Positions 1-9,462 of a DNA stretch of 64,000 nt are shown piece after piece. Made by a program: the position numbers and the translations under genes. A model generated the notes under the pieces. The model worked only from the letters and a program-made list of their open reading frames with translations. It did no database searches and was not told the DNA's origin. Each line of letters opens with the position of its first letter. Within the stretch, counting starts at the first letter, position 1. This DNA comes from Mycolicibacterium sphagni (GTDB lineage Bacteria > Actinomycetota > Actinomycetes > Mycobacteriales > Mycobacteriaceae), in contig NZ_NOZR01000002.1 of the NCBI RefSeq assembly GCF_002250655.1, positions 124,001-188,000 of the forward strand. Reading direction: 5' to 3'.

Positions 1-49
1 GGTCGCCGCCGAGTTCGGTCTGGGGGAAGGTGACGCCGATGCGGATCAC
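1..49 (-). CDS. Luciferase-like (probably F420-dependent) oxidoreductase, N-terminus only
   Basis: Only the first 16 codons lie in the window; the gene continues beyond position 1. A GTG at 49 opens a reading frame V-I-R-I-G-V-T-F-P-Q-T-E-L-G-G-D, which resembles the first beta strand of luciferase-like monooxygenases, many of which are F420-dependent in mycobacteria. The GTG overlaps the TGA of the upstream secreted-protein gene, which suggests translational coupling. Too little sequence is present to settle substrate or subfamily. Confidence 0.5.
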   Translation of the reverse strand, partial: MIRIGVTFPQTELGGD

Positions 50-369
50 TGTTGCGGGACGGTCGAGACCGCAAACTCTGCTGAGTCGGACGTGCAGTTC
101 AAGACGACGGGCTGTGTCATTGCAGTGCCCGAGTAGCAGGTGAAGGGACCGATCTGCTGATACTTCTCGCCTTCCGCCTGGTACTGCGCCGCCGTGGCGT
201 AGGCGTCGCCGCAAGTGATCGGACCGTCCACAATGTCGATCTGGGATTGGTTCTGGGGCGGACAACTGACCCCCGGCGCCGCGGCGCACACGGCGAGACT
301 CCCCAGCAGTAACGCCGCGCTGGCAGCGGCAACGAGAATCACTCTGATCGACACAGGTGAAAGCCTCAC
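46..369 (-). CDS. Small secreted hypothetical protein
   Basis: About 107 residues from a GTG at 369 (a second GTG at 378 is possible). Residues 1-30 form a positively charged then hydrophobic signal peptide ending near A-A-P-G. The mature part is about 75 residues, Gln/Ser/Thr-rich, with four cysteines that could form two disulfides after export. I recognise no family. It lies between the tsf terminator and a luciferase-like oxidoreductase gene whose start overlaps its stop. The N-terminal extension up to position 483 would read through the terminator hairpin, so the shorter start is preferred. Function unknown. Confidence 0.6.
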   Translation of the reverse strand: MRLSPVSIRVILVAAASAALLLGSLAVCAAAPGVSCPPQNQSQIDIVDGPITCGDAYATAAQYQAEGEKYQQIGPFTCYSGTAMTQPVVLNCTSDSAEFAVSTVPQQ

Positions 370-411
370 ACGCCACACGCGCGCATGCGACCCCTTTGGC
401 CTCGAGATGGC

Positions 412-455
412 AAAACCCCGCGTCGCCGGGATCGCCGGAGATGACGCGGGGTTTT
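412..455 (-). terminator. Rho-independent terminator of rpsB-tsf
   Basis: A perfect 13-bp inverted repeat (412-424 and 443-455) has a GC-rich stem, an 18-nt loop and a run of T at the end of the right arm when read on the minus strand. It begins 34 bp after the tsf stop. The flanking A and T tracts make it look like a terminator in both directions, but only the minus strand has a gene ending here. Confidence 0.85.
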
Positions 456-488
456 CCAGTGGACGGCTTGGTGTGCCGCCCAAGTTTG

Positions 489-1316
489 TCAGGCCTGACC
501 GACCTCGAACCGGACGAACCGGGTCACTGTCACGCCGGCCTCGTCCAGCAGCGCCTTGACGCTCTTCTTGCTATCGGACACCGACGCCTGCTCCAGCAGC
601 ACGACGTCCTTGTAGAAGCCGGTGACGCGACCTTCGATGATCTTGGGTAGCGCGGCTTCGGGCTTGCCCTCGGCCTTGGCCGTCTCTTCGGCGATGTGGC
701 GCTCGTTGGCCACGATGTCGGCGGGAACGTCCTCACGCGTGAGGTACTTGGCCTTGAGCGCGGCGATCTGCAGAGCCACCGAATGCGCGGCGTCCTTGTC
801 AGAACCCGTGTACTCGACCAGCACACCCACGGCAGGCGGCAGGTCTGCAGCCCGCTTGTGCAGGTAGGCCTCGACGTTGCCGTCGAAGTACGCCGCGCGA
901 CGCAGCTCGAGCTTCTCGCCGATCTTGGCCGACAGCTCCGCGATGGCTTCCTCGACGGTCGTCGTCGCCCGCTCGCCAGAAATCGGAGCGGCCTTGAGGG
1001 CCTCGACATCGGTGGCCTTCGCGGCAGCAGCGGCAGCCACGACCTCGTCGGCCAACTTCTGGAACTCGGCGTTCTTGGCGACGAAGTCGGTCTCGGAGTT
1101 GAGTTCGATCAGCGCGCCGCCCTTGGCGGCGACCAGGCCCTCGGCGGTGGCGCGCTCAGCGCGCTTGCCGACGTCCTTGGCGCCCTTGATGCGAAGGGCC
1201 TCAACGGCCTTGTCGAAATCGCCGTCGTTTTCAGCCAGCGCGTTCTTGCAGTCGAGCATGCCCGCACCGGTGAGTTCCCGAAGTCGCTTGACGTCGGCAG
1301 CGGTGTAGTTAGCCAT
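489..1316 (-). CDS. tsf: Elongation factor Ts
   Basis: 275 residues, the nucleotide exchange factor that regenerates EF-Tu-GTP in the cytoplasm. The N-terminal UBA-like domain (about 1-55, starting [17 protein letters not shown]) and the conserved TDFVAKN motif (76-82) that contacts EF-Tu are both present, followed by the two core subdomains. Length matches the mycobacterial family. The ATG at 1316 is the obvious start. It follows rpsB by 11 bp, the usual rpsB-tsf operon, and is closed by the hairpin at 412-455. Confidence 0.97.
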   Translation of the reverse strand: MANYTAADVKRLRELTGAGMLDCKNALAENDGDFDKAVEALRIKGAKDVGKRAERATAEGLVAAKGGALIELNSETDFVAKNAEFQKLADEVVAAAAAAKATDVEALKAAPISGERATTTVEEAIAELSAKIGEKLELRRAAYFDGNVEAYLHKRAADLPPAVGVLVEYTGSDKDAAHSVALQIAALKAKYLTREDVPADIVANERHIAEETAKAEGKPEAALPKIIEGRVTGFYKDVVLLEQASVSDSKKSVKALLDEAGVTVTRFVRFEVGQA

Positions 1317-1327
1317 GTGGCCTTTCC

Positions 1328-2155
1328 TTACGAAGCGTCAGTGGTGGTTTCAGTTGCGACCGGCCCGGAGTCATTGGGGGCCGACGCGGTTGCGCTTGCC
1401 AGCAGTTCCTGCTCCCACTCGGCCAGCGGCTCGGCCACGGCCTCCTGCTTGTCACCCGCACCGACACCCGAGCGAGCCTGCAGACCTTCGGCCACCGCGG
1501 AGGCGATCACCTTGGTCAGCAGCGCCGCCGAGCGGATCGCGTCGTCGTTGCCCGGGATCGGGTAGTTGACCTGATCGGGGTCGCAGTTGGTGTCCAGGAT
1601 CGCGATGACCGGGATGCCGAGCTTGATGGCCTCGCTGATGGCGAGGTGTTCCTTGTTGGTGTCGACGACCCACACCGCAGACGGCACCTTGGCCATGTCC
1701 CTAATACCACCCAGGGACCGCTCCAATTTGGTCTTCTCGCGGGTCAGCATCAAGATTTCCTTCTTGGTGCGACCCTCGAAGCCACCTGTCTGCTCCATGG
1801 CCTCGAGCTCCTTCATCCGCTGAAGGCGCTTGTGCACGGTCTGGAAGTTGGTGAGCATGCCACCCAGCCAGCGCTGGTTCACATACGGCATGCCGACGCG
1901 CGTCGCCTCTTCGGCGATGGACTCCTGGGCCTGCTTCTTGGTGCCGACGAACAGGATCGTGCCGCCGTGGGCAACGGTCTCCTTGACGAACTCGTAGGCC
2001 TGATCGATGTAGGTCAGCGTCTGCTGCAGATCGATGATGTAGATGCCGTTGCGGTCGGTGAAGATGAACCGCTTCATCTTGGGGTTCCAGCGTCGGGTCT
2101 GATGCCCGAAGTGCGTGCCGCTGTCAAGCAGCTGCTTCATGGTTACAACAGCCAT
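1328..2155 (-). CDS. rpsB: 30S ribosomal protein S2
   Basis: 275 residues from the ATG at 2155 ([13 protein letters not shown]). The open frame extends upstream to 2314, but that stretch has no S2 similarity and contains a stem-loop, so it is leader RNA. Conserved S2 blocks are visible: [12 protein letters not shown] (16-27), the region around [10 protein letters not shown] (95-104), and DTNKEHLA further on. The C-terminus is Glu/Ala-rich as in other mycobacteria. First gene of the rpsB-tsf operon. Confidence 0.97.
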   Translation of the reverse strand: MAVVTMKQLLDSGTHFGHQTRRWNPKMKRFIFTDRNGIYIIDLQQTLTYIDQAYEFVKETVAHGGTILFVGTKKQAQESIAEEATRVGMPYVNQRWLGGMLTNFQTVHKRLQRMKELEAMEQTGGFEGRTKKEILMLTREKTKLERSLGGIRDMAKVPSAVWVVDTNKEHLAISEAIKLGIPVIAILDTNCDPDQVNYPIPGNDDAIRSAALLTKVIASAVAEGLQARSGVGAGDKQEAVAEPLAEWEQELLASATASAPNDSGPVATETTTDAS

Positions 2156-2229
2156 AATGAGGTAGCTGGCCTTTTCTTTGTTGTCGGTTGTCGCCCGGCT
2201 TCGGGTGAAGCCAAGCCCTGGCGCCTGGG

Positions 2230-2266
2230 GCATGCCGACCCGCGTAGACGGGACCAACCGGCATGC
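2230..2266 (-). promoter_or_regulatory. Stem-loop in rpsB 5' leader
   Basis: Eight complementary bases (2230-2237 with 2259-2266) enclose a second short CCCG/CGGG pairing, giving a two-part hairpin about 75 nt upstream of the rpsB ATG on the minus strand. Ribosomal protein S2 represses its own mRNA through leader structures in other bacteria; whether this element does so is inference. A -10-like TAAACT lies further upstream at 2345-2340 (minus) without a convincing -35. Confidence 0.35.
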
Positions 2267-2440
2267 GTAGTGCAAGTCGACGTGGCGAACTTGCGGACAG
2301 ACGCGCGAAGTCAACCCGCTCGCGCGAGTTGCGGATCAAAGTTTACACCGCCGCAAGGGGTGCTTTGTCCACAGCGCCACGCGGATCCACAGCTTCACTT
2401 CCTGCGGCTTTCTTTCTTGATTGTGTGCCGCTGAACTGGG

Positions 2441-2941
2441 GTGATGCGAGTCATCGCGGGTCTTGCGGTGGTTTTGCTGCTGTGCGCCGGGGTTGGCCGG
2501 GCCGACTCCGGGCGGCTCACGTGGCCGCTTCGGCCGCCGCCGGCGGTGACCCGGGCGTTTGATGCGCCGTCACCGGACTGGCAGCGCGGGCACCGCGGCG
2601 TCGATCTGGCCGGCGCTCCGGGACAGCCGGTGTACGCCGCGGGACCGGCGACGGTGGTGTTCGCGGGAAAGCTGGCCGGGCGCCCGGTGGTATCGCTGGC
2701 CCATGCCGGCGGGTTGCGCACCAGCTACGAACCGGTCGAGGCGGCGGTGCAGGTAGGGCAGCTGGTCGACTCATCGACCGCTCTGGGCCGGCTGGTTGCT
2801 GGTCACGAGGGCTGCCCAGCGGCGGCCTGTCTGCACTGGGGCGCCATGTGGGGACCGGCGTCGCGGGCCGACTACGTCGACCCGTTGGGGCTGCTGGCCA
2901 GCACGCCGATCCGGCTCAAGCCGCTGGCGGGGCTCGGTTAG
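2441..2941 (+). CDS. M23-family (LytM-like) cell-wall protein, secreted
   Basis: 166 residues, start GTG at 2441 or ATG at 2444. Residues 1-20 are a signal peptide ending near GRADS. The rest is one M23 peptidase domain: the HxxxD zinc motif appears as HRGVD, and the usual C-terminal HxH block appears as CLHWG, with the first His replaced by Cys. It corresponds in place and type to Rv2891. Active M23 enzymes cut peptidoglycan cross-bridges; with a zinc-ligand position changed, it may be a weak hydrolase or a non-catalytic wall-binding protein. Divergent from rpsB; followed by selO after 29 bp. Confidence 0.8.
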   Translation: MMRVIAGLAVVLLLCAGVGRADSGRLTWPLRPPPAVTRAFDAPSPDWQRGHRGVDLAGAPGQPVYAAGPATVVFAGKLAGRPVVSLAHAGGLRTSYEPVEAAVQVGQLVDSSTALGRLVAGHEGCPAAACLHWGAMWGPASRADYVDPLGLLASTPIRLKPLAGLG

Positions 2942-2970
2942 CCGCCGTGAACGGCCTAGGCTGGTTGGCG

Positions 2971-4401
2971 ATGAGCATTGCTCCCGACACGACCGTCGTC
3001 CTCGGCCACCGTTTCGCCACCGAGCTGCCCGAAGTTGCGCTGCGTTGGCAGGCCGAGCCCACTCCCGCTCCGCGACTGCTTGTGCTCAATGAGTCGCTGG
3101 CCATCGAACTCGGGCTGGATCCCGCCTGGCTGCGAAGCCCCGACGGAATCGGTCTCCTCGTTGGGACCCGGTTGCCCGCCGGAGCGCAACCGGTCGCGCA
3201 GGGGTATGCCGGCCACCAGTTCGGCGGCTGGGTGCCCCGCCTCGGCGACGGTCGCGCTCTGCTGCTCGGTGAGCTTGTGGACACCAAGCAGCGGTTGCGC
3301 GATCTGCACCTGAAGGGATCCGGGCGCACCCCGTTCGCCCGCGGCGGGGACGGTCTCGCGGCCGTCGGCCCGATGCTGCGCGAATACCTCGTCAGCGAAG
3401 CGATGCACGCGCTCGCCATTCCAACCACCCGTGCACTGTCCGTCGTCGCCACCGGGCGCGCCGTTCATCGCGAGACCACGCTGGACGGCGCGGTGCTCGC
3501 CCGCATCGCGGCAAGCCACCTGCGTGTCGGGAGCTTCCAATACGTCGCGGCTGCAGGTGATCTCACGGTGCTGCGCCGCCTCGCCGACCACGCGATCAGC
3601 AGGCACTACCCCGCCGCCGCAAGGGCTGACAATCCGTATCTCGCGTTGCTCGAATCGGTGATCGCCGCTCAGGCGGAGCTCATTGCACGGTGGATGCTGG
3701 TCGGTTTCATTCACGGCGTGATGAACACCGACAACATGACGATCTCGGCTGAGACGATCGACTACGGCCCATGCGCGTTCATGGACGCCTTCGACCCAAA
3801 GACGGTGTTCAGCTCGATCGACTCATCGGGCCGATACGCCTACGGCAACCAGCCGGCGATCGCCGCATGGAACCTCGCTCGTTTTGCCGAAGCACTGCTG
3901 CCGTTGATCGCCGACGACCAGGAGCATGCGGTCACGTTGGCCACGGCGGCGCTGCAGGACTTTTCGAAGCTGCATACGGCGTCGTGGTCGGCGGGCATGC
4001 GCGCCAAACTCGGGCTCGGTGAAAATGTCGAAGACGCGGTAGCCCAGCACCTCATCGAGGAGCTGTTGGAGCTCCTCGAGAGTGAGCGCGTCGACTACAC
4101 GTCTTTCTTCCGCCGGCTCTCGCGCGGCACGGTGGAGCCGGCATTCGGGACATGGGCCGCGCGGTGGCGCACCCTTGATCCGGACCTGGCGTCGATGCAG
4201 CGGGTCAACCCCGTGTACATCCCGCGCAATCACCTCGTCGAGGAGACGCTCGCCGCCGCCACAGCAGGCGACATGGAGCCGTTCAACCGGCTGCTCACGG
4301 TGATCAGTTCTCCCTACGACGAGCGGTCAGGGTTCGAGCGTTACGCCGACCCCGCTCCCGACGAATTCGGGCGCTGCTTCCAAACCTTCTGCGGCACCTA
4401 A
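2971..4401 (+). CDS. selO: Protein adenylyltransferase SelO (YdiU/UPF0061)
   Basis: 476 residues from the ATG at 2971. SelO is a pseudokinase-fold enzyme that transfers AMP from ATP to Ser/Thr/Tyr of target proteins, linked to redox stress. Family blocks are clear: [19 protein letters not shown] near 72-90, [14 protein letters not shown], and the catalytic HGVMNTDN followed by DYGP. The protein ends F-C-G-T, placing Cys at the position used by selenocysteine in eukaryotic SelO. It ends 4 bp before the convergent xerC stop. Confidence 0.93.
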   Translation: MSIAPDTTVVLGHRFATELPEVALRWQAEPTPAPRLLVLNESLAIELGLDPAWLRSPDGIGLLVGTRLPAGAQPVAQGYAGHQFGGWVPRLGDGRALLLGELVDTKQRLRDLHLKGSGRTPFARGGDGLAAVGPMLREYLVSEAMHALAIPTTRALSVVATGRAVHRETTLDGAVLARIAASHLRVGSFQYVAAAGDLTVLRRLADHAISRHYPAAARADNPYLALLESVIAAQAELIARWMLVGFIHGVMNTDNMTISAETIDYGPCAFMDAFDPKTVFSSIDSSGRYAYGNQPAIAAWNLARFAEALLPLIADDQEHAVTLATAALQDFSKLHTASWSAGMRAKLGLGENVEDAVAQHLIEELLELLESERVDYTSFFRRLSRGTVEPAFGTWAARWRTLDPDLASMQRVNPVYIPRNHLVEETLAAATAGDMEPFNRLLTVISSPYDERSGFERYADPAPDEFGRCFQTFCGT

Positions 4402-4405
4402 TCTT

Positions 4406-5323
4406 TCAGGCGCGCGGGTGGGCCTGATCGTGCACGGCTCGCAACCGCGCAACGGTCACGTGGGTGTAGAGCTGGGTGGTGGCCAGCGTCGAATGGCCCA
4501 GGATCTCCTGGACGATGCGCAGATCAGCACCGCCTTCCAGCAGATGTGTGGCCGCGCTGTGCCGCAGGCCGTGCGGGCCGATGTCGGGCGCGCCCTCGAC
4601 CGCCGACATGGTCTGGTGCACGACGGTGCGCGCCTGGCGGGGGTCCAGTCGCCGGCCTCTGGGTCCGAGCAGCAGCGCCGGCCCGGAGTCGGGGGTGGCC
4701 AGTTCCGGACGGCCGTCGGTCAGCCAAGCCGTCAGCGCGGCCAGCGCCGGCGCCCCGAACGGAACGGTCCGCTGCTTGTTGCCTTTACCGAGCACCCGCA
4801 GCAGCCGGCGGCCAGTGTCGATGTCGTCGATGTCCAGACCGCACAGCTCGCTGACACGAATACCGGTGGCGTACAGGAGCTCCACGATCAGCCGGTCGCG
4901 CAGCGCCAGCGGGTCGCCCTGTTCGGCACCGAGATCGGCGGCGGCCATCGCCGCGAGCGCCTGATCCTGGCGCAGCACGGCAGGCAGGGTGCGACGAGCT
5001 TTCGGCAGCTGCAGGCGAACCGCCGGGTCCTCGGCCAGCAGGCCACGCCGGGTGGCCCAGGCCGTAAACGTCTTGACCGCCGAGGTACGGCGGGCCAATG
5101 TGGTGCGCGCCGCCCCGCCGGCGGACTGCGCGGCCAGCCACGAACGCAGGATCGCCAGGCTAAGGGCCGCCAGCCCGGCGCCGGGGGCGCGCTCGTCGAG
5201 GAAAGCGAACAGCGAGCGCAGATCGGTCAGGTAGGCCCGCTGGGTGTGCTCGGAACGGCCACGCTCCAGCGCGAGATGCTCGGCGTAGTCGTCGAGGATC
5301 GCCGCGTAGTCGCCGGGGTCCAC
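4406..5323 (-). CDS. xerC: Tyrosine recombinase XerC
   Basis: 305 residues from a GTG at 5323. This is the chromosomal dimer-resolution recombinase that acts with XerD at dif and FtsK, not a phage integrase. An N-terminal SAM-like core-binding domain (about 5-100) is followed by the catalytic domain with Arg156 (TGIRVSE), Lys180 (GKGNKQR), His251 and Arg254 (HGLRHS), His277 (LGHS) and the nucleophile Tyr286 (LYTH). Position next to viuB and dprA matches Rv2894c. The start is uncertain; a GTG at 5347 would lie within the palindrome. Confidence 0.95.
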   Translation of the reverse strand: MDPGDYAAILDDYAEHLALERGRSEHTQRAYLTDLRSLFAFLDERAPGAGLAALSLAILRSWLAAQSAGGAARTTLARRTSAVKTFTAWATRRGLLAEDPAVRLQLPKARRTLPAVLRQDQALAAMAAADLGAEQGDPLALRDRLIVELLYATGIRVSELCGLDIDDIDTGRRLLRVLGKGNKQRTVPFGAPALAALTAWLTDGRPELATPDSGPALLLGPRGRRLDPRQARTVVHQTMSAVEGAPDIGPHGLRHSAATHLLEGGADLRIVQEILGHSTLATTQLYTHVTVARLRAVHDQAHPRA

Positions 5324-5338
5324 TCCCCTACGGTTGCA

Positions 5339-5364
5339 TCCATGCACGCACGCGCGTGCATGGA
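5339..5364. repeat. 11-bp-arm inverted repeat between viuB and xerC
   Basis: Arms 5339-5349 and 5354-5364 are perfect complements around a 4-nt centre, with alternating purine/pyrimidine (CATGCACGC). It lies 15 bp upstream of the xerC GTG and after the viuB stop, so it could be a processing hairpin, attenuator or operator. No T tract follows, so a simple terminator is unlikely. Confidence 0.6.
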
Positions 5365-5410
5365 GGCGCGGCGTGTCCGGGCGTCGTGACTATTCCGTTG
5401 CTCGCGGGCC

Positions 5411-6259
5411 CTAGTCCTGGCCGGCTTCGGCGTCGGCCAGTTCCTTCTTCCACTGCCGGAAGGTCTCCTCGGTGCGGCCGCGCCGCCAATAGCCGGAGAT
5501 CGACGCCCATTTTGCGTCGACGCCGCGCTCCTTGCGGACGTAGGGCCGCAGGTTGTGCATGACGGCTTGGGCCTCCCCGTGGATGAAGACCTGCGCCTGG
5601 CCCGGCAGCCAAAGGGTAGTGGTGACAGCCTCGATCAGCGGGGCGTTGTCACCGGCGCGTTCGTCCCCCACGAGGTCGGCGCGTCCACCGCGGTAGATCC
5701 AGTTGATCGCGACGGATTCCGGTGCAACCAGGTCGATCTCATCCTCGGGTCCAGCGACCTCGATGAAAGCCTTTCCAATCGCGTTCGACGGCAGCGCTTC
5801 CAGTGCCGCACTGATCGCGGGCAGGCCTGCTTCGTCACCGGCGAACAGATGCCAGTCGGCGCCAGGGTCGGGTGAATATGCGCCACTGGGGCCCATCAGG
5901 TAGATCGTGTCGCCCGGTTGGGCCGCGGCCGCCCAGGGCCCGGCCACGCCGTGCTCGCCGTGCACCACGAAGTCGACCGTGATCTGGCGTGCCGCGGCGT
6001 CGACCCGGCGCACGGTGTAGGTGCGCACGGTGGGCTGCTGTTCGGGCGAGAGCTCCTTGAAGCTGTCCAGCGTCAGCGGCCGCTCTAGCTTCGCCACGTC
6101 CACGTCGTCACGCAGGAAGACGAACTTCACGTACGAGTCGGTGAACTCGCCCGGCTTGAACGTGTCGAAGCCGGTGCCACCGAGGACGACGCGCACCATG
6201 TGCGGTGCGATCTGCTCGGTGCTGACGACCTGAAATGTGTGTAGTGGTCGACCCGCCAC
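5411..6259 (-). CDS. viuB: Siderophore-interacting FAD protein (ViuB family)
   Basis: 282 residues from a GTG at 6259, preceded by GGGAGG. The N-terminal FAD-binding barrel (about 1-130) has the RTYTVRR flavin motif, and the C-terminal SIP domain carries the NAD(P)H-side fold. Members reduce ferric siderophores in the cytoplasm to release iron. Position matches Rv2895c. I looked for an IdeR box upstream and found none; a TATAGT -10-like hexamer sits at 6302-6297 on the minus strand. Confidence 0.9.
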   Translation of the reverse strand: MAGRPLHTFQVVSTEQIAPHMVRVVLGGTGFDTFKPGEFTDSYVKFVFLRDDVDVAKLERPLTLDSFKELSPEQQPTVRTYTVRRVDAAARQITVDFVVHGEHGVAGPWAAAAQPGDTIYLMGPSGAYSPDPGADWHLFAGDEAGLPAISAALEALPSNAIGKAFIEVAGPEDEIDLVAPESVAINWIYRGGRADLVGDERAGDNAPLIEAVTTTLWLPGQAQVFIHGEAQAVMHNLRPYVRKERGVDAKWASISGYWRRGRTEETFRQWKKELADAEAGQD

Positions 6260-6327
6260 ATCGCCTCCCGACGAAAATCGATAGCCAACCGTCTCGACTA
6301 TACGTATCCAAGCGCTGGTCAGGTCGA

Positions 6328-7476
6328 CTACCTCGACTGAGCCGGAACGCGGACCAGCCGCCAGCAGCCGTCCTCGCGACGGACCAGACCGGCGATCTCC
6401 AACATCGCCAGCGGTCCGAGCACCGCGGTGGACGGCAGGCCCGAGGCCACCGCGATTTCGTCGGCGCTGCGCACGCCACGCGCGGGCAGTGCCTCGTACA
6501 CCTGCTTCTCGGCGTCACTCAGACCGTCGAGTAGCCCGGTCGGTCGCGGTTCCTCGTCGGCCAATTCACCTGCCCGCCCGACCAATTCGATGACCTCTTC
6601 AGCGCGGGTCACCAACTCCGCACCGTTGCGGAGAAGGGCGTGGCATCCCATGGACGATGCCGACGTCACCGGACCGGGCACCGCGCAGACCACTCGGCCC
6701 AACGCCCGTGCCCACGCGGCGGTGTTCGCCGCCCCGCTGCGCACGCCCGCCTCGACCACGACGGTGGCCTTCCCCAGCGCGGCGACCAGCCGGTTGCGGG
6801 TCAAGAAGCGGTGCCGTGCCGGTCGAACACCGGGTGGATACTCCGTCAGCAACAAGCCCGAGCTGCTGATCCGGTGCAGCAGGGAGGAATGCCCCGCCGG
6901 ATACAGGTTGTCGATGCCGCCGGCCAGTACTGCCACCGTCGGTCCCTCGACCGCCAATGCTGCGCGGTGCGCTGCCCCGTCGATCCCGTAGGCACCGCCG
7001 GACACGACGGCGACCTCGCGTTCGGCCAGCCCGGCCGCGAGGTCGGCGGCGACATGCTCGCCGTAGCCGGAGGCAGCCCGGGTGCCGACGATCGCGGCGG
7101 CCCGCTCGGCGACCTCGTTGAGCCGGGCCGGGCCGATGGCCCAGAGGACCAGCGGCGGTCGGCCCTGCGGCTTGTCTCGCGCGGCCGTTCCGCCGAACGC
7201 CGCGAACGCGAGCGTCGGCCATTCGTCGTCCGCGGGGGTGATCAGCCGGCCGCCGCGACGCACCAGCAGGTCCAGATCTGCTTCTGCTGCATCGATACTG
7301 CGCCGCGCAGCAGTACGTTCGGCCAACGCCGGGCTCACCTCGCCTCCAGCGACGCGGTATGACGCCTCCACCGGTCCGACCTCGGCGACCAGGTCGGCGA
7401 TTTCGTCGCAGGGCGGCTCGGCCACCCGGGACAGATACGCCCACGCCAGTTTTCTGACCTCGGCAGCGTCTGTCAT
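6328..7476 (-). CDS. dprA: DNA-processing protein DprA/Smf
   Basis: 382 residues. DprA binds incoming single-stranded DNA and loads RecA during transformation; its role in mycobacteria is not settled. The central Rossmann-like domain shows IVGTRAASGYG, SGGAYGIDGAAHRAAL, VLAGGIDNLYPAGH, LTEYPPG and VEAGVRSGAANTA in the family order, and the last 60 residues form a DprA winged helix. Its ATG at 7476 overlaps the stop of the downstream-named yifB (ATGA), so the two are co-translated. Counterpart of Rv2896c. Confidence 0.95.
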   Translation of the reverse strand: MTDAAEVRKLAWAYLSRVAEPPCDEIADLVAEVGPVEASYRVAGGEVSPALAERTAARRSIDAAEADLDLLVRRGGRLITPADDEWPTLAFAAFGGTAARDKPQGRPPLVLWAIGPARLNEVAERAAAIVGTRAASGYGEHVAADLAAGLAEREVAVVSGGAYGIDGAAHRAALAVEGPTVAVLAGGIDNLYPAGHSSLLHRISSSGLLLTEYPPGVRPARHRFLTRNRLVAALGKATVVVEAGVRSGAANTAAWARALGRVVCAVPGPVTSASSMGCHALLRNGAELVTRAEEVIELVGRAGELADEEPRPTGLLDGLSDAEKQVYEALPARGVRSADEIAVASGLPSTAVLGPLAMLEIAGLVRREDGCWRLVRVPAQSR

Positions 7477-8984
7477 GGCTTGACCTCCCCTCGGCGGAAG
7501 CTCAACGCCACCGCCACATCGTCGACGTTCGGCGAGGTACGCCCTGCGAGATCAGCCATGGTCCACGCGACACGCAGTGACCGATCGACCCCGCGAATGC
7601 TCAGCACGCCGCGTTCCAGTGCGGTTTTCAACGGCGCCATCGCGGTGCTGTCGAGCCGGAACTTGCGGCGCAACACCGATCCGGTCACTTCGGCGTTGGT
7701 GGTGAAGCCGTATCGGCGCCAGCGCTCAGCGGCGGCCGCGCGAGCCTGGGCTACCCGGTCACGCACGGCCGCAGTGCTTTCCGCTGCATCAGGTGCGAAG
7801 GCACCGACCCTGACCATGTGCATCTCCACACGCAGATCGACCCGGTCCATCAGCGGACCGGACAGCTTGCCGAGATAGCGGCGTTTCTCGTGCGACGAGC
7901 AGATGCAGTCTTTCGGGTCGGCCTGCGCGCACGCACAGGGGTTGGCGGCCATGACAAGCTGGAATCTCGCCGGGTAGCACGCCACGCCGTCGCGACGAGC
8001 CAGTCGAATCTCGCCGTCCTCCAACGGTGTTCGTAGTGATTCCAAGACACTGACCCGTATTTCGGCGCACTCGTCGAGGAACAACACCCCGCGGTGCGCG
8101 CGACTGACCGCGCCGGGGCGAGCCATGCCGGAGCCGCCGCCGACCAGCGCTGCGACGCTGGACGAGTGATGGGGCGCGATGAACGGCGGGCGGGTGATCA
8201 GCGGGGTGTCTTCGGATAGCAGCCCCACCACCGAGTGGATCGCGGTGACTTCAAGAGCCTCGCTTTCGGTGAGTTCAGGAAGGAGCCCGGGAAGTCGTTG
8301 GGCCAGCATGGTTTTCCCGACACCCGGTGGCCCGGTCAGCATCAAGTGATGCGCCCCGGCCGCGGCGACCTCGACGGCGAACCGGGCGTGCGTCTGCCCC
8401 ACCACATCGGCGAGGTCAGCGACCGGCTCGGCCGTAGGTGCGGGCGAGGCGACGCGCTCGTCGAGTCGCGCTTTGCCCCTGAGCCAGTCATGCAACTGCC
8501 GAAGTGTCTGCACTCCAAGCACTTCAATGCCATCAACGAGGCTGGCCTCGGGGAGGTTGGCAACTGGTACCACCACGGTGGGCCAGCCCTGCCGCTTGGC
8601 GGCCAGCACCGCAGGCAGTACACCCCGCACCGGGCGCACGCGGCCGTCGAGCGCCAGCTCCCCCAGCATCACCGACTTCTCGAGGCGATCCCACGGGTTC
8701 TTGCGGCTCGCTGACAGGACCGCCGCCGCGATGGCGATGTCGTAGAGCGAACCAATCTTGGGCAAGGTGGCCGGCGACAACGCCAGCACGAGCCGAGACT
8801 GCGGCCACTCGTTGCCGCAGTTGGTGATTGCGGCACGAACCCGGTCGCGGGACTCCCGCAATGCGGCGTCGGGCAGTCCGACCAGGAACACCCCGGGTAG
8901 CCCTGAGGAAATATGCGCCTCGATCTCGACGATCTCACCATCGAGGCCGCGCACCGCGACCGAGTAAGCCCGCCCCAGTGACAT
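7473..8984 (-). CDS. YifB/ComM family AAA+ ATPase (Mg-chelatase-like)
   Basis: 503 residues from the ATG at 8984, which overlaps the yraN stop. N-terminal S5/Lon-like domain (about 1-130), then an AAA+ module with Walker A GPPGVGKT, Walker B VLFLDE and a sensor motif, then a C-terminal Mg-chelatase lid. ComM in Gram-negatives is a helicase promoting branch migration during natural transformation. Pairing with dprA and yraN supports a DNA-processing role. Counterpart of Rv2897c. The open frame upstream of 8984 is a shadow of yraN. Confidence 0.92.
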   Translation of the reverse strand: MSLGRAYSVAVRGLDGEIVEIEAHISSGLPGVFLVGLPDAALRESRDRVRAAITNCGNEWPQSRLVLALSPATLPKIGSLYDIAIAAAVLSASRKNPWDRLEKSVMLGELALDGRVRPVRGVLPAVLAAKRQGWPTVVVPVANLPEASLVDGIEVLGVQTLRQLHDWLRGKARLDERVASPAPTAEPVADLADVVGQTHARFAVEVAAAGAHHLMLTGPPGVGKTMLAQRLPGLLPELTESEALEVTAIHSVVGLLSEDTPLITRPPFIAPHHSSSVAALVGGGSGMARPGAVSRAHRGVLFLDECAEIRVSVLESLRTPLEDGEIRLARRDGVACYPARFQLVMAANPCACAQADPKDCICSSHEKRRYLGKLSGPLMDRVDLRVEMHMVRVGAFAPDAAESTAAVRDRVAQARAAAAERWRRYGFTTNAEVTGSVLRRKFRLDSTAMAPLKTALERGVLSIRGVDRSLRVAWTMADLAGRTSPNVDDVAVALSFRRGEVKP

Positions 8985-9349
8985 CAGCCGACCCCACGCA
9001 GGTGCGTGAGCTCCGGGGTGCGCTGGCGGCCTATACGCACACCGATCACGTCGATGCGGACCACCGCCCAGCTGCGATCCTGCTCGGCCAGCCACAACCC
9101 GGCCAGCCGCCGGATGCGCCGCACCTTGGCTGGCGTGACGGCCTGCTCCCAGCCGCCGAACCTGTCACCGGTACGGGTTTTGACCTCCACGAACACCACC
9201 GTGCGATCGGGGCCCGCAGCGATCACGTCGAGCTCGCCGTACCGGCAGCGCCAGTTGCGGGCCACGATCCGCAACCCCAGAGCGGTCAGATGATCAACCG
9301 CCAGCTGCTCCCCCAACGCGCCCAGCTGGTTGCGCGTGAATGTCGTCAT
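8984..9349 (-). CDS. YraN/UPF0102 family predicted nuclease
   Basis: 121 residues from the ATG at 9349. The family has a restriction-endonuclease-like fold; the pattern G-E-L-D-V-I (about 41-46) and V-E-V-K-T-R (about 56-61) gives the D...ExK catalytic layout. Function in the cell is unproven; Holliday-junction or recombination roles have been proposed for relatives. First gene of the yraN-yifB-dprA coupled run, matching Rv2898c. After it, a 113-bp gap (9350-9462) shows no gene. Confidence 0.9.
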   Translation of the reverse strand: MTTFTRNQLGALGEQLAVDHLTALGLRIVARNWRCRYGELDVIAAGPDRTVVFVEVKTRTGDRFGGWEQAVTPAKVRRIRRLAGLWLAEQDRSWAVVRIDVIGVRIGRQRTPELTHLRGVG

Positions 9350-9462
9350 GGCAGCAGCGTCGACGAACCGACCGACACACACCGACAGGTCTTACCCGCA
9401 ACACCCCGAAAACCGGGCAGTTATCCCCAATCAGAGATTCGTCAACAGGGACGAACCCGGAA

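Noticed and set aside
1328..2314. Longer rpsB start at 2314
   Set aside because: The added 53 residues have no S2 similarity and overlap the leader hairpin; the ATG at 2155 fits the family.
4406..5323. Phage integrase
   Set aside because: Neighbours are core genes and the protein fits chromosomal XerC; no att repeats or phage genes nearby.
6260..6327. IdeR box upstream of viuB
   Set aside because: No sequence close to the 19-bp consensus is present, although the gene product handles iron siderophores.
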